Shown: positions 7,485-13,660 of the stretch, piece by piece
Layout of the letters: each line of letters opens with the position of its first letter
How positions within the stretch are numbered: the stretch's first letter is position 1
Source: a virus
Virus record (IMG/VR): IMGVR_UViG_3300013092_000110
Coordinates: 1 to 21,491 of that record
DNA length: 21,491 bases
Strand: one strand, 5' to 3'
Position numbers and translations under genes: made by a program
The notes under the pieces: model-generated
Seen by the model: only the letters and a program-made list of their open reading frames with translations
Told to the model about the DNA's origin: nothing
Database searches by the model: none

Positions 7485-8293
7485 TTGTGCAACCCCTTCA
7501 ATACACTATTCAACATGCCGCCCGTGAAGTCGGAATGCAAATGCGTATTTACGTTTGCGAAAGCCTCAGCAAAACCTTCCTGAAAATCCCACGCTGCGTA
7601 ATTGGAATACGCTGTCAGGGATTTCTTGGGAGTCTTTTCCCAATGTGACATCCATTTATCCTGCGCTTCAGAAGACAACGACGAAAACACAGCGTGACCG
7701 AATTCGTGAGTGATAATATATTTCCAACCGAGCTTCGAGGTTCCCTGTGCGAAGAAGTGATCCTGCTCGTTCATCTTCAGCGCCTTGGACAACAGAGCAC
7801 GGTCACGTAAGTATACAGAGTTGAGAGCTATCTTATCACCAAGATTCGACGCCTCCCCAAAAGACCAGTCATCTTTCTTGAACGGCTTGCCTGCAACTTC
7901 CTTAATCTCGTTTGCTACAGTTGGAAACGCTTTTGCCAATGAATTCCAGGTGTCGAAGATTTCCTTTTGTGAATTCACGTCCAGAGTCACGTCCCCGAAA
8001 CGGATCCTGTTATCTGGGAACAGCGCCATCGGGTTGACCATCGCCTTGCGCTTGCCGTCGGCCTTTTTCTTCTTCGTGAAGGCTTTGACCTGGTTTCGAC
8101 CTTGGGCAAGTTGATTCTTAATTTCATTTCCAGTCATCGGCCTGTCGTAATGGCGCTTGTAGGTCTGAACCTGAACGGCTCCATGCTTGCCCTGGCGTTG
8201 ATAGGCTTTCACCTGAACATCGGACGCAGCTAGGCTGGAAAGGACGATTTGGGTAGCAATTTGACTCAACAGATCAGTGCTAGGTTGGCTCAT
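7481..8293 (-). CDS. Zinc metallopeptidase with anthrax lethal factor-like (ATLF/M34-like) active site, 270 aa
   Basis: The core motif is ITHEFGHAVFSSL: His196 and His200 bind zinc and Glu197 is the general base. It is followed by LTAYSNYAAWDFQEGFAEAFA, which lines up with anthrax lethal factor LTSYGRTNEAEFFAEAF: Tyr229 matches the assisting Tyr728 and Glu239 the third ligand Glu735. So all active-site residues are present in the correct order and near-correct spacing. Residues 1-24 form a helix; residues 28-46 (VKAYQRQGKHG, VQVQTYKR) carry the basic motif shared with the topoisomerase. No signal peptide is seen. ATG 8293 follows GAGGGTT. The neighbourhood (MuF-like domain, topoisomerase, portal) suggests a protease packed in the capsid or injected. 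Target unknown; capsid maturation is an alternative, but its sequence is not like HK97 or U35/S78 proteases. Confidence 0.78.
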   Translation of the reverse strand: MSQPSTDLLSQIATQIVLSSLAASDVQVKAYQRQGKHGAVQVQTYKRHYDRPMTGNEIKNQLAQGRNQVKAFTKKKKADGKRKAMVNPMALFPDNRIRFGDVTLDVNSQKEIFDTWNSLAKAFPTVANEIKEVAGKPFKKDDWSFGEASNLGDKIALNSVYLRDRALLSKALKMNEQDHFFAQGTSKLGWKYIITHEFGHAVFSSLSSEAQDKWMSHWEKTPKKSLTAYSNYAAWDFQEGFAEAFANVNTHLHSDFTGGMLNSVLKGLHK

Positions 8294-8337
8294 AACCCTC
8301 GTGTAGCGGCCCCAGAGCCCAAATTACGCCCTGAGGC

Positions 8338-8760
8338 TTACGTAACCATGTACTGATGGAATTCGGACTCACCCTGACGGTCCATCTCCCACTTCAAAAG
8401 CTCGTAATACGCGCACCTGCTACTATAAGGATAGTTTCTGCAAACCTCAGGTCGGCCTTCGTAGATTGTGCATACCCTCCGCGTGCTGTGGAAGAATTTA
8501 CACATCATATCGTTGGTCAACGGATCCTTTCGCATACGAAACAACCATCTTTTTCCCGTCTGCTTCAGATGGTGCTTTTTTGCTTCTTCAATGGTCAACT
8601 CAAGATGCTTCGCAAGCCTCGGGATGTCCTTGGGCTTGAGATCAATCTCGTGATAACCACAGCAGTAACCGGGACAGTTCAAGCAATCGAAAGTTTTCCT
8701 GCGCTTGTCTGGAGCACTCTGGACTTTCGAGCTTGCAGTCTTGCGTATCGGATGACTCAT
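8338..8760 (-). CDS. YkgJ-family Cys-cluster (zinc/iron-chelating) protein, 140 aa
   Basis: It contains the YkgJ / UPF0153 pattern: CLNCPGYCCGYHEIDL (Cys26, 29, 33, 34), DIPRLAKHLELT near 45-56, MCKFF (Cys87), CTIYEGRPEVCRNYP (Cys97, Cys107). The family is annotated as putative zinc- or iron-chelating and its biochemical role is not settled. A basic N-terminal extension of about 24 residues precedes the domain. The gene follows the DUF6496-type gene by 8 bases. Members occur widely in bacteria and are known in phages. Here the gene sits in the terminase-portal block, so a virion or host-modifying role is possible but not shown. Confidence 0.9.
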   Translation of the reverse strand: MSHPIRKTASSKVQSAPDKRRKTFDCLNCPGYCCGYHEIDLKPKDIPRLAKHLELTIEEAKKHHLKQTGKRWLFRMRKDPLTNDMMCKFFHSTRRVCTIYEGRPEVCRNYPYSSRCAYYELLKWEMDRQGESEFHQYMVT

Positions 8761-8768
8761 TCTTCAAC

Positions 8769-9023
8769 CTACTTTCGTTTTCGCTTCTGCATCCGAGAAA
8801 CTTCCGAAAGCCCAATCGCAATCGCCTGCTTCTGATCGGTCACGGGGTCGCCCGAAGACGACTTGAGCTTGCCCGATTTCCATTCCTTCATAACCTTGGT
8901 CATTTTCTTTTTGGCTGCAGGAGGCGCACATGCGGCCACTTCCGTCGCAAGTTTGGGATGTTGAGACATCTCTACTTGAGACGGGGTCGAAAGCTGATTC
9001 TTTCCTGATACACGCTGAAACAT
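8769..9023 (-). CDS. DUF6496-like small basic protein, 84 aa
   Basis: The C-terminal half reads KVMKEWKSGKLKSSSGDP then VTDQKQAIAIGLSEVSRM, which fits the pattern of DUF6496-type proteins (KEFxxGKLxSSSGxxVTxxxQAIAIALSEA). Members are common in phages and bacteria and are small and basic; their function is unknown. The N-terminal 30 residues are variable and contain CAPPAAKKK. ATG 9023 has an ideal AAGGAGGTCGCA ribosome site, predicting high expression, as would fit a structural or DNA-associated protein. Confidence 0.85.
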   Translation of the reverse strand: MFQRVSGKNQLSTPSQVEMSQHPKLATEVAACAPPAAKKKMTKVMKEWKSGKLKSSSGDPVTDQKQAIAIGLSEVSRMQKRKRK

Positions 9024-9033
9024 TGCGACCTCC

Positions 9034-9285
9034 TTACGTGGGTTCGGAGACTTCCAGAATCGAAGTCATTCCGGTGATGACTGAAGGCGTGGTCGGGCAG
9101 TAAATGTACGGCCCGCTCCTGTCCGACAGCACAGGTAGCTGCACCATCCAGCAGCCGCCCGCAATCGGAGTCAGGCTGATGAGAGAATCTGTGTAATACA
9201 CGTTGATCGCGGCAGGAGCGCCACCGGGGGCGTCCAGTGCGGATACGTCGAGGTAATTCTTACCGGCTGATAGACCTGGGGTCAT
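9034..9285 (-). CDS. Hypothetical protein, beta-rich, 83 aa
   Basis: ATG 9285 follows AGGAGAAATATC. The product is Gly/Pro/Ser/Thr-rich with alternating strand-forming residues (INVYYTDSLISLTPIAGG, YIYCPTTPSVITGM) and few charges. It has no membrane segment. Composition resembles small phage capsid decoration or head-tail joining proteins more than an enzyme. I do not recognise a family. It lies 10 bases upstream of the DUF6496-like gene in the same transcript. Confidence 0.7.
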   Translation of the reverse strand: MTPGLSAGKNYLDVSALDAPGGAPAAINVYYTDSLISLTPIAGGCWMVQLPVLSDRSGPYIYCPTTPSVITGMTSILEVSEPT

Positions 9286-9295
9286 GATATTTCTC

Positions 9296-9559
9296 CTATC
9301 TTGAAATTAGAACTTCTTGGCAACGACAGTTTATACCTGTTCCGCCGTGCCTGTCTGTGAACGTTATACCATTCTTGTAAAACGGGGTGCTCAATCCTCT
9401 TTGCATTCCGTTCATTTCGGAACATTCATAACACGTGCGCTTATCCTGCACGGCCACCCATTCAATTTTGTGCCTCTGCCCAGCGCCGAGCGCAGTGCTA
9501 TTTTGCACCTGGGACGCTGTGGGCAGATTTCCATGACGGACGTTGCGACTAAGAAACAT
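9296..9559 (-). CDS. Stand-alone MuF-like C-terminal Cys domain, 87 aa
   Basis: The segment KIEWVAVQDKRTCYECSEMN, followed by a variable loop and then GTGINCRCQEV, is like the C-terminal end of phage Mu F / SPP1 gp7 head-morphogenesis proteins, where a D-x-R-T-C-x-x-C pair and a CRC pair likely bind zinc. Cys43, Cys46, Cys78 and Cys80 are present. The large helical N-terminal part normal for this family is absent here, and the upstream gene does not provide it, so this is either a split or a minimised MuF protein. ATG 9559 is 3 bases after the stop of the 149-residue gene. A generic small zinc-binding protein is the alternative. Confidence 0.6.
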   Translation of the reverse strand: MFLSRNVRHGNLPTASQVQNSTALGAGQRHKIEWVAVQDKRTCYECSEMNGMQRGLSTPFYKNGITFTDRHGGTGINCRCQEVLISR

Positions 9560-9562
9560 TGG

Positions 9563-10012
9563 TCACTTCACTTTCAGATCAAAAGCGTGTTTACGAATGA
9601 TCTCGGCCTTTGCTTCCGCAAATGTCTTGTGCGCGGAATGATCCAATGTTTCCCACTTGCCTTCCCAGAATACTTCACGCGCAGCGGCAAAATATCCACG
9701 TGGATGCTTTGTCACCAAATAACGTGTCTTCGAGCCATCACGCGCTGAGATTGTACCGTGGTGATATTGTATGCTCCCGCTAGGAACCTTGTGCCCACGC
9801 TTGAGATTCCCTTTGGTGACGCCTTCGCTAGTGCCGAATGCATTTAGGACGTTGCAATATGCATCATGACTACTCGCTGCTATAGAAGACTTCGACGCAA
9901 AACCGCTCCAGTCAAGACCATATGACTTCCGTGTGTGATCGTCCCAGCGAAATTGCCACCACGTGCGCATGGCGTGCAAACTGCGGACGGCGATAGTCTG
10001 CTGCTCAGTCAT
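9563..10012 (-). CDS. Hypothetical protein, 149 aa
   Basis: ATG 10012 overlaps the TGA of the exported-protein gene (ATGA). The N-terminal part is aromatic and basic (HAMRTWWQFRWDDHTRKSYG); the C-terminal half has strand-turn-strand segments (SIQYHHGTISARDGSKTRYL) and a final helix (KTFAEAKAEIIRKHAFDLKV). It has no Cys cluster, membrane span or enzyme signature. It precedes the MuF-like domain in the same transcript. It might be a missing partner of the split MuF protein, but I see no sequence support for that. Confidence 0.7.
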   Translation of the reverse strand: MTEQQTIAVRSLHAMRTWWQFRWDDHTRKSYGLDWSGFASKSSIAASSHDAYCNVLNAFGTSEGVTKGNLKRGHKVPSGSIQYHHGTISARDGSKTRYLVTKHPRGYFAAAREVFWEGKWETLDHSAHKTFAEAKAEIIRKHAFDLKVK

Positions 10013-10377
10013 GGGCGCACATTCTGAACAGGCGCGAACTGGGCAAGAGTTGCCGACCTGTCATGGAGAGCTGCTGCAAACACGTCGATGCCGTCCTGAT
10101 CGGTGAGTTCAAGATCATACAGACTCGTAGGCGCGTGAGTCGCGCTGGGAACTGTACTCGCTCCGACAACATAAGCGCCGCGTATCTGAGTCACGATGTC
10201 ATAGGGAATTGAGTAATCGGTGAGCACCCCCGAAGCCCCGGCAGTCCACTGCCATTCAACCACCCAGGTATTCCGATATGCAGCGACAGTGGGAGGGGTC
10301 ACGGATCCCACTGCAAACACCAAACTCGTGAACGCAAGCACAGACATCAGCAACAGAACCGAACAGAATCTTTTCAT
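10009..10377 (-). CDS. Exported protein with Sec signal peptide, 122 aa
   Basis: ATG 10377 has a perfect GGAGGGATC ribosome site; an upstream in-frame start at 10398 would hide the signal sequence and is rejected. MKRFCSVLLLMSVLAFTSLV followed by FAVGS is a classical signal peptide: basic n-region, hydrophobic core, probable cleavage after VFA. The mature part is about 100 residues, strand-rich, with WVVEWQWTAG. No Cys follows the cleavage site, so it is not a lipoprotein. A secreted protein directly after the terminase is unusual for structural genes; it may act in the periplasm or on the cell surface, for instance in superinfection exclusion. That role is inference. Confidence 0.75.
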   Translation of the reverse strand: MKRFCSVLLLMSVLAFTSLVFAVGSVTPPTVAAYRNTWVVEWQWTAGASGVLTDYSIPYDIVTQIRGAYVVGASTVPSATHAPTSLYDLELTDQDGIDVFAAALHDRSATLAQFAPVQNVRP

Positions 10378-10449
10378 GATCCCTCCTAAATTACACAACG
10401 ATCTTACAGCGATAGTAGTTGCGATGAGAAGCGATTCGTAACCCTAATC

Positions 10450-10536
10450 TTACTTCTTGCCGTACTTGAGGTAAGCCCAGATTCCGACACCGACACCAAC
10501 GAGAAAACTGAGTACTGCGGTCAATACGTATTCCAT
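10450..10536 (-). CDS. Tiny membrane protein, 28 aa
   Basis: ATG 10536 follows a strong AAGGAGGATTGATC site, and TAA ends the frame at 10450. The product MEYVLTAVLSFLVGVGVGIW ends AYLKYGKK: one membrane span with a Gly-x-Gly-x-Gly helix face and a positive C terminus, so Lys-side-in orientation is likely. The strong ribosome site and matching layout of the next gene support that it is real. Function unknown; pinholin, anti-holin and small regulatory membrane peptide are candidates. Confidence 0.7.
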   Translation of the reverse strand: MEYVLTAVLSFLVGVGVGIWAYLKYGKK

Positions 10537-10548
10537 GATCAATCCTCC

Positions 10549-10641
10549 TTAGAAATGAACGCCCCTAAAGAACCACACAAGCACCGCGATTGCCAGAGCA
10601 GCTATCACAAGTGCGCCAATTGCAAGACCGCTCCAGAACAT
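10549..10641 (-). CDS. Tiny membrane protein, 30 aa
   Basis: ATG 10641 follows the terminase stop with the site GGAGGCGGT, and TAA ends at 10549. MFWSGLAIGALVIAALAIAV followed by LVWFFRGVHF is one Ala/Leu/Val-rich span with aromatic belts at both ends. It is 12 bases upstream of a second tiny membrane gene, forming a pair. Such pairs may be paired phage holin-type or membrane-modulating peptides; no assignment is possible from sequence. Confidence 0.7.
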   Translation of the reverse strand: MFWSGLAIGALVIAALAIAVLVWFFRGVHF

Positions 10642-10650
10642 ACCGCCTCC

Positions 10651-12264
10651 TCAGAACGCAAACGCTTTCTTTGAGCGCTCAAACGCGAGGATGGCTCCAC
10701 AAGTCGCATCGGGGCCATCATCGTGTGAGTCGAAAGGAAAATTATCCCACTGATTGTAATACGTAGTGCTGAGATGGCTGGCAAAGAAAGTGCGAGTCTT
10801 AATGACGGGTTCCAAATTATAAATCCGTTGGATCTTATTGGCAGTCTGCGTAAAGGTTCTAAGCGGCACTGTGATATTACGTTCTTTGGCGATCTTCTTG
10901 AGGTATGGAAGCAAAACACCGAAGCCGCCGTTGTCCTCGTAGTACAATGTCTTGATCGGATATGCCTGTACCAACCGCAATGCCTCTTCGCACTGCAATT
11001 CAACACGCGCCTGATTCAACCAAACATGCAGTACCCAATAAAAATTGTGCGTCAAGCTCTCCTTGGCGATGACATAATCTTTTCCATCTTTGTTTTTACC
11101 CATAAGTTCCCTACCCTGAAGGGTAATCGACTTACAAGCAACGACTGCGATACAAGCGTAATCCGCAGCCTGAAAGTTGGATTGCTTTGGATCGCTTGGA
11201 TCCCAGTACGCGATGACTCGGTAAGAATCGTCCATCTCGGCGATGAATTCCTGTGCATCGAACTTCTGAAACTTGACAGAATCGTAAACAAGTTCTTCGT
11301 CGGAAGCCTGCTTGTTCATGTACTCCAACGAGTACGCCCTGGCTCCGATCTCTTCCCGTCTCTGATGCAGCTTCTCAAGCGGCCATCTCTCAGGCCACAA
11401 GGCTGATCCGTCTGTCTTCTTATTTCCAATCGGCCACTGTTCGTCGTGCTCATCTTGAGGAATGTTCTCCGCCCTGTAGAGTTTCCCATCCCAGGACTTT
11501 TGACGCATCAGAGTTCCGACCATGGACTCGGGGTTCAAGAAATTTCCGATCACGAAAATGTCGCCTGGACTGGCAATCAAATTAACAAGGGTCGTTCTGA
11601 AGCGGTTCAGGAACTTTGCACGCTGATAATCAGTGGCGACTGTATCTGTGTCTTGAGGATCATCGAAGACCATCGCATCCGGTCGCCACTTGCCCTCTTT
11701 CAATCCGCGCACGTGACTGCCCATTGTACGCGCTTCGACGATTGCGCCCGATGTCACTTTGATACGGCTATCGTTCCAACTGACAAATTGCCCTTTGAAA
11801 TCCATCATGGGCGACAGATGAGGATAATCGTCCAAGAGAGCTTGATTGCCTATGCTGCGATCCAGCGTATTTTGAAGCGTAGAATAATGATTCCAGAATG
11901 CCCCACCGGATCCGCCGAACAAACAGATGTACCATTTATCCTGTCTGGCTAACCACCATAATGGCGCGGCGAAGAGCAGGAAGGTGGACTTACCGCTGTC
12001 CCTGGGCTCGCATCTGACAATGCGCTTGTCTGTTTTTGGGCTCTGAACGCTGTCAATAAGATCTTGGTGATGCTCGCCCATTGCGCAATCAAAGTGCGCA
12101 GACAAGTAATGATAGATAAATTCAATGAACCAACGCCGAGCTTTCTCTTTGGCGACGATGTGTGCAAGGCTGGCGCGTTCCTTTATAAGAAAGAACGGCT
12201 GCTTAGCCTGCATTATCGGCTTGGTGTCACTGATCTCCGCGATGAGAGCACTTTTACGAATCAT
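10651..12264 (-). CDS. terL: Terminase large subunit (ATPase plus nuclease), 537 aa
   Basis: This motor pumps DNA into the prohead and cuts the concatemer. The ATPase part has an atypical Walker A, CEPRDSGKST, at about 85-94, and Walker B DAMVFDDPQD at about 196-205, followed by a coupling segment with FVIGN near 237-241. The RNase H-like nuclease has YWDPSD (Asp355), YYEDNGG (Glu443) and HDDGPDA (Asp515, 516, 519), the usual acidic set. Length is normal. The frame also has a TTG start at 12291; I chose ATG 12264 (MIRKSALIAE), with AAGG upstream, because the TTG overlaps the previous gene. Family detail (Terminase_6 type) is from general knowledge. Confidence 0.94.
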   Translation of the reverse strand: MIRKSALIAEISDTKPIMQAKQPFFLIKERASLAHIVAKEKARRWFIEFIYHYLSAHFDCAMGEHHQDLIDSVQSPKTDKRIVRCEPRDSGKSTFLLFAAPLWWLARQDKWYICLFGGSGGAFWNHYSTLQNTLDRSIGNQALLDDYPHLSPMMDFKGQFVSWNDSRIKVTSGAIVEARTMGSHVRGLKEGKWRPDAMVFDDPQDTDTVATDYQRAKFLNRFRTTLVNLIASPGDIFVIGNFLNPESMVGTLMRQKSWDGKLYRAENIPQDEHDEQWPIGNKKTDGSALWPERWPLEKLHQRREEIGARAYSLEYMNKQASDEELVYDSVKFQKFDAQEFIAEMDDSYRVIAYWDPSDPKQSNFQAADYACIAVVACKSITLQGRELMGKNKDGKDYVIAKESLTHNFYWVLHVWLNQARVELQCEEALRLVQAYPIKTLYYEDNGGFGVLLPYLKKIAKERNITVPLRTFTQTANKIQRIYNLEPVIKTRTFFASHLSTTYYNQWDNFPFDSHDDGPDATCGAILAFERSKKAFAF

Positions 12265-12271
12265 GAAAGCC

Positions 12272-12538
12272 TTATTTGTGGATACTGTCAAGAAGCCAGC
12301 GCTGCAATGACATCTGCAGCTTGGCGATGATTTCGTAACGGGACATGCCCGCTACTGCGAACCTGGGAGTCAACGTGTTGTCTTCGAGATTCTTTTCCCA
12401 CCAAAAGATCATGAGCCCTTCGAGTTCTTTAGAACTTTCAGTCACTTCTTTTTGTGCCCATGCAAGCGCATCTGCGGGAGTCCAAAGCGTACAATCGTTA
12501 TTCTTCTGCGCACGTCTCGCTGCAAGTTCGTCCATCAT
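12272..12538 (-). CDS. Hypothetical helical protein preceding the terminase, 88 aa
   Basis: ATG 12538 or 12535 (MMDELAARRAQKNN) is preferred over a longer in-frame start that would overlap the upstream 41-residue gene completely. The body has TPADALAWAQKEVTESSKEL, then GLMIFWWEKNLED, then FAVAGMSRYEIIAKLQMSLQ. This helix-strand-helix pattern is similar to short proteins often found just upstream of large terminases. It has no HTH I can define. The ribosome site is weak, so translation may depend on the upstream gene. Function unknown. Confidence 0.68.
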   Translation of the reverse strand: MMDELAARRAQKNNDCTLWTPADALAWAQKEVTESSKELEGLMIFWWEKNLEDNTLTPRFAVAGMSRYEIIAKLQMSLQRWLLDSIHK

Positions 12539-12545
12539 ATTGTCG

Positions 12546-12671
12546 CTAAGCCTCGTCAGCAGAGTCTTCAAGTTGGTCGATGTCTTCCATTTCTTTTTTG
12601 AGTGCGTCTGCCTGTTCCTTGGGCAGATGCATGTAATCGATGTCAAGATTAACTTCTTCGATGAAATCCAT
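12546..12671 (-). CDS. Small very acidic protein, 41 aa
   Basis: ATG 12671 has a strong GAGGAGAATTGAC site that is part of the end of the upstream gene. The product starts MDFIEEVNLDIDYMHLPKEQ and ends DIDQLEDSADEA, with a net charge near minus 12. It is probably helical and may mask a basic partner. The gene is too short for ordinary ORF filters, but the ribosome site and the tight fit between neighbours (1 and 7 bases) support it. Confidence 0.65.
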   Translation of the reverse strand: MDFIEEVNLDIDYMHLPKEQADALKKEMEDIDQLEDSADEA

Positions 12672-12672
12672 G

Positions 12673-12912
12673 TCAATTCTCCTCGCTTGTGATCTTGCCG
12701 GTTTCGAAATCCAATGTGTGCGTGTAGGTTTTCTTTAGCAAATACTTGGTGACCCTGCGGTACACCCGATGCAGGAATTGCTTGCCAGCTTTGTGATGAA
12801 AATTACCTGGACTGCAGCACATGCAGTGCAGACCTCCTGGGCCAGCGTTTAGTTTGGCTGAGACTTCATGATACATGCGCTGATTTCTTGCTGCAGGATG
12901 TTTGGATTTCAT
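12673..12912 (-). CDS. Small basic Cys/His protein, 79 aa
   Basis: ATG 12912 overlaps the TAA of the upstream gene (TAATG). The product begins MKSKHPAARNQRMYHEVSAK, then GGLHCMCCSPGNFHH and a basic stretch (FLHRVYRRVTKYLLKKTYTH). Three Cys (CMCC) plus the following His pair might bind a metal. The longer in-frame start at 12984 lies inside the upstream gene and is not used. No family is recognised; a nucleic-acid-binding role is possible because of the basic charge. Confidence 0.68.
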   Translation of the reverse strand: MKSKHPAARNQRMYHEVSAKLNAGPGGLHCMCCSPGNFHHKAGKQFLHRVYRRVTKYLLKKTYTHTLDFETGKITSEEN

Positions 12913-13358
12913 TAGCGCAGAGCCTCCATCATGTCTCGCAGCTTCAATGCTTCCTTGCGCATTGTGATTGCACCGTGGAACCACTTTCTCCGTTCCTTAC
13001 TGATCGTTTTCCATCCTCTTACCAGATAGGCACGCGCCTTGCCTTCGAACATACCGATCTGCGTGTTTGATTTCACCCAGGTTTGTTTGGATTTCTCAGA
13101 GAGGCCGATCATGCTCTTGTACTCAAAAGCTCTCGGTGTGTACACGTCCTTGTACGTTTGGATCTGACCAATCAGGTACTGCTCACGCTGCGGCGCTTTG
13201 AGCTTCGCGTACTGCTCTTTCGTGAGTTCGTCTTTCCTGGTGAAAGGTCTAACCGTGTAGCGCCTTCCCTTCGTAGAAGTCCTCGTGTGCGCTTTGACAG
13301 CTTCAAGTCTTTCGCAGATGGCTGCGTAGACTTCCCGTGCTGTGAAGATGAGTCCCAT
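12912..13358 (-). CDS. 148-aa protein with the shared basic N-terminal motif
   Basis: ATG 13358 (MGLIFTAREVYAAICERLEA) has AGGAG eight bases upstream and is preferred to the TTG at 13415. Residues 5-20 form an amphipathic helix, and residues 21-36 read VKAHTRTSTKGRRYTV, followed by RPFTR. The same helix plus basic hairpin opens the topoisomerase IB and the lethal factor-like zincin of this window. The rest is helical and basic (TKEQYAKLKAPQREQYL, SKERRKWFHGAITMRKEAL). No enzyme motif is seen. It may be a virion-loaded DNA-binding protein, or an effector with an unknown domain. It is the third carrier of the motif and lies on the other side of the terminase. Confidence 0.75.
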   Translation of the reverse strand: MGLIFTAREVYAAICERLEAVKAHTRTSTKGRRYTVRPFTRKDELTKEQYAKLKAPQREQYLIGQIQTYKDVYTPRAFEYKSMIGLSEKSKQTWVKSNTQIGMFEGKARAYLVRGWKTISKERRKWFHGAITMRKEALKLRDMMEALR

Positions 13359-13445
13359 TTGCGTAGCTCCTGTTTGAGTCTGCTGCTCATTGACCGCTCT
13401 GCGGCGTCGTTCCAATCAAGCTGATTCATATCATCCCGAGTTTGC

Positions 13446-13485
13446 TTTGGCAGGAGTCTCACCAACGTCACGTTCTCCTGCCAAA
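13446..13485 (-). repeat. Perfect 11-bp inverted repeat with an AGGAG in the stem
   Basis: The arms are 13446-13456 (tttggcaggag) and 13475-13485 (its exact complement), with an 18-base loop. They lie in the 145-base gap between the 49-residue and 148-residue genes. On the minus-strand RNA, the first arm carries AGGAG three bases before a GTG codon that lies in the loop. No U run follows, so this is not a standard terminator. It could be a hairpin that hides a ribosome site, a processing site or a protein operator. Confidence 0.75.
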
Positions 13486-13503
13486 GATTATTGACCGGAA
13501 CAG

Positions 13504-13653
13504 CTAGGCCGGTTTGATCAAGTTCGCCTGGATCTGAATTACAACAGCAGTGTCGTTGGACTCAATCTGATCTCTGATCGCCTCCTTCAGATCCTTCAGC
13601 TTCATGTCAGTCTCAACTTCAATCATGACGGAAACCTTCTTTTGCTTCGCCAT
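13504..13653 (-). CDS. Small hypothetical protein, 49 aa
   Basis: ATG 13653 has a strong GGAGGTGAAAGCGAA site, and TAG ends the frame at 13504. It begins MAKQKKVSVMIEVETDMKLK and continues DLKEAIRDQIESNDTAVVIQ. It looks like a small alpha/beta fold: strand, helix with charged heptads, strand. The gene lies just after the 33-residue membrane protein. Function not known. The size suits a small dimeric regulator or adaptor. Confidence 0.72.
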   Translation of the reverse strand: MAKQKKVSVMIEVETDMKLKDLKEAIRDQIESNDTAVVIQIQANLIKPA

Positions 13654-13660
13654 TTCGCTT

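Noticed and set aside
10378-10449. Promoter-like TTACGA ... TACTAT upstream of the exported-protein gene.
   Set aside because: Weak match to consensus in a region probably transcribed from upstream; not reported as a feature.
10774-11406. Plus-strand frame of 210 codons.
   Set aside because: Antisense to the large terminase nuclease domain; no protein pattern.
13172-13471. Minus-strand frame of 99 codons starting with GTG 13471, with AGGAG in front.
   Set aside because: It overlaps the 148-aa gene by 187 bases in another frame; the product is low-complexity Ser/Arg/Lys. I keep the start region only as a possible leader linked with the inverted repeat.
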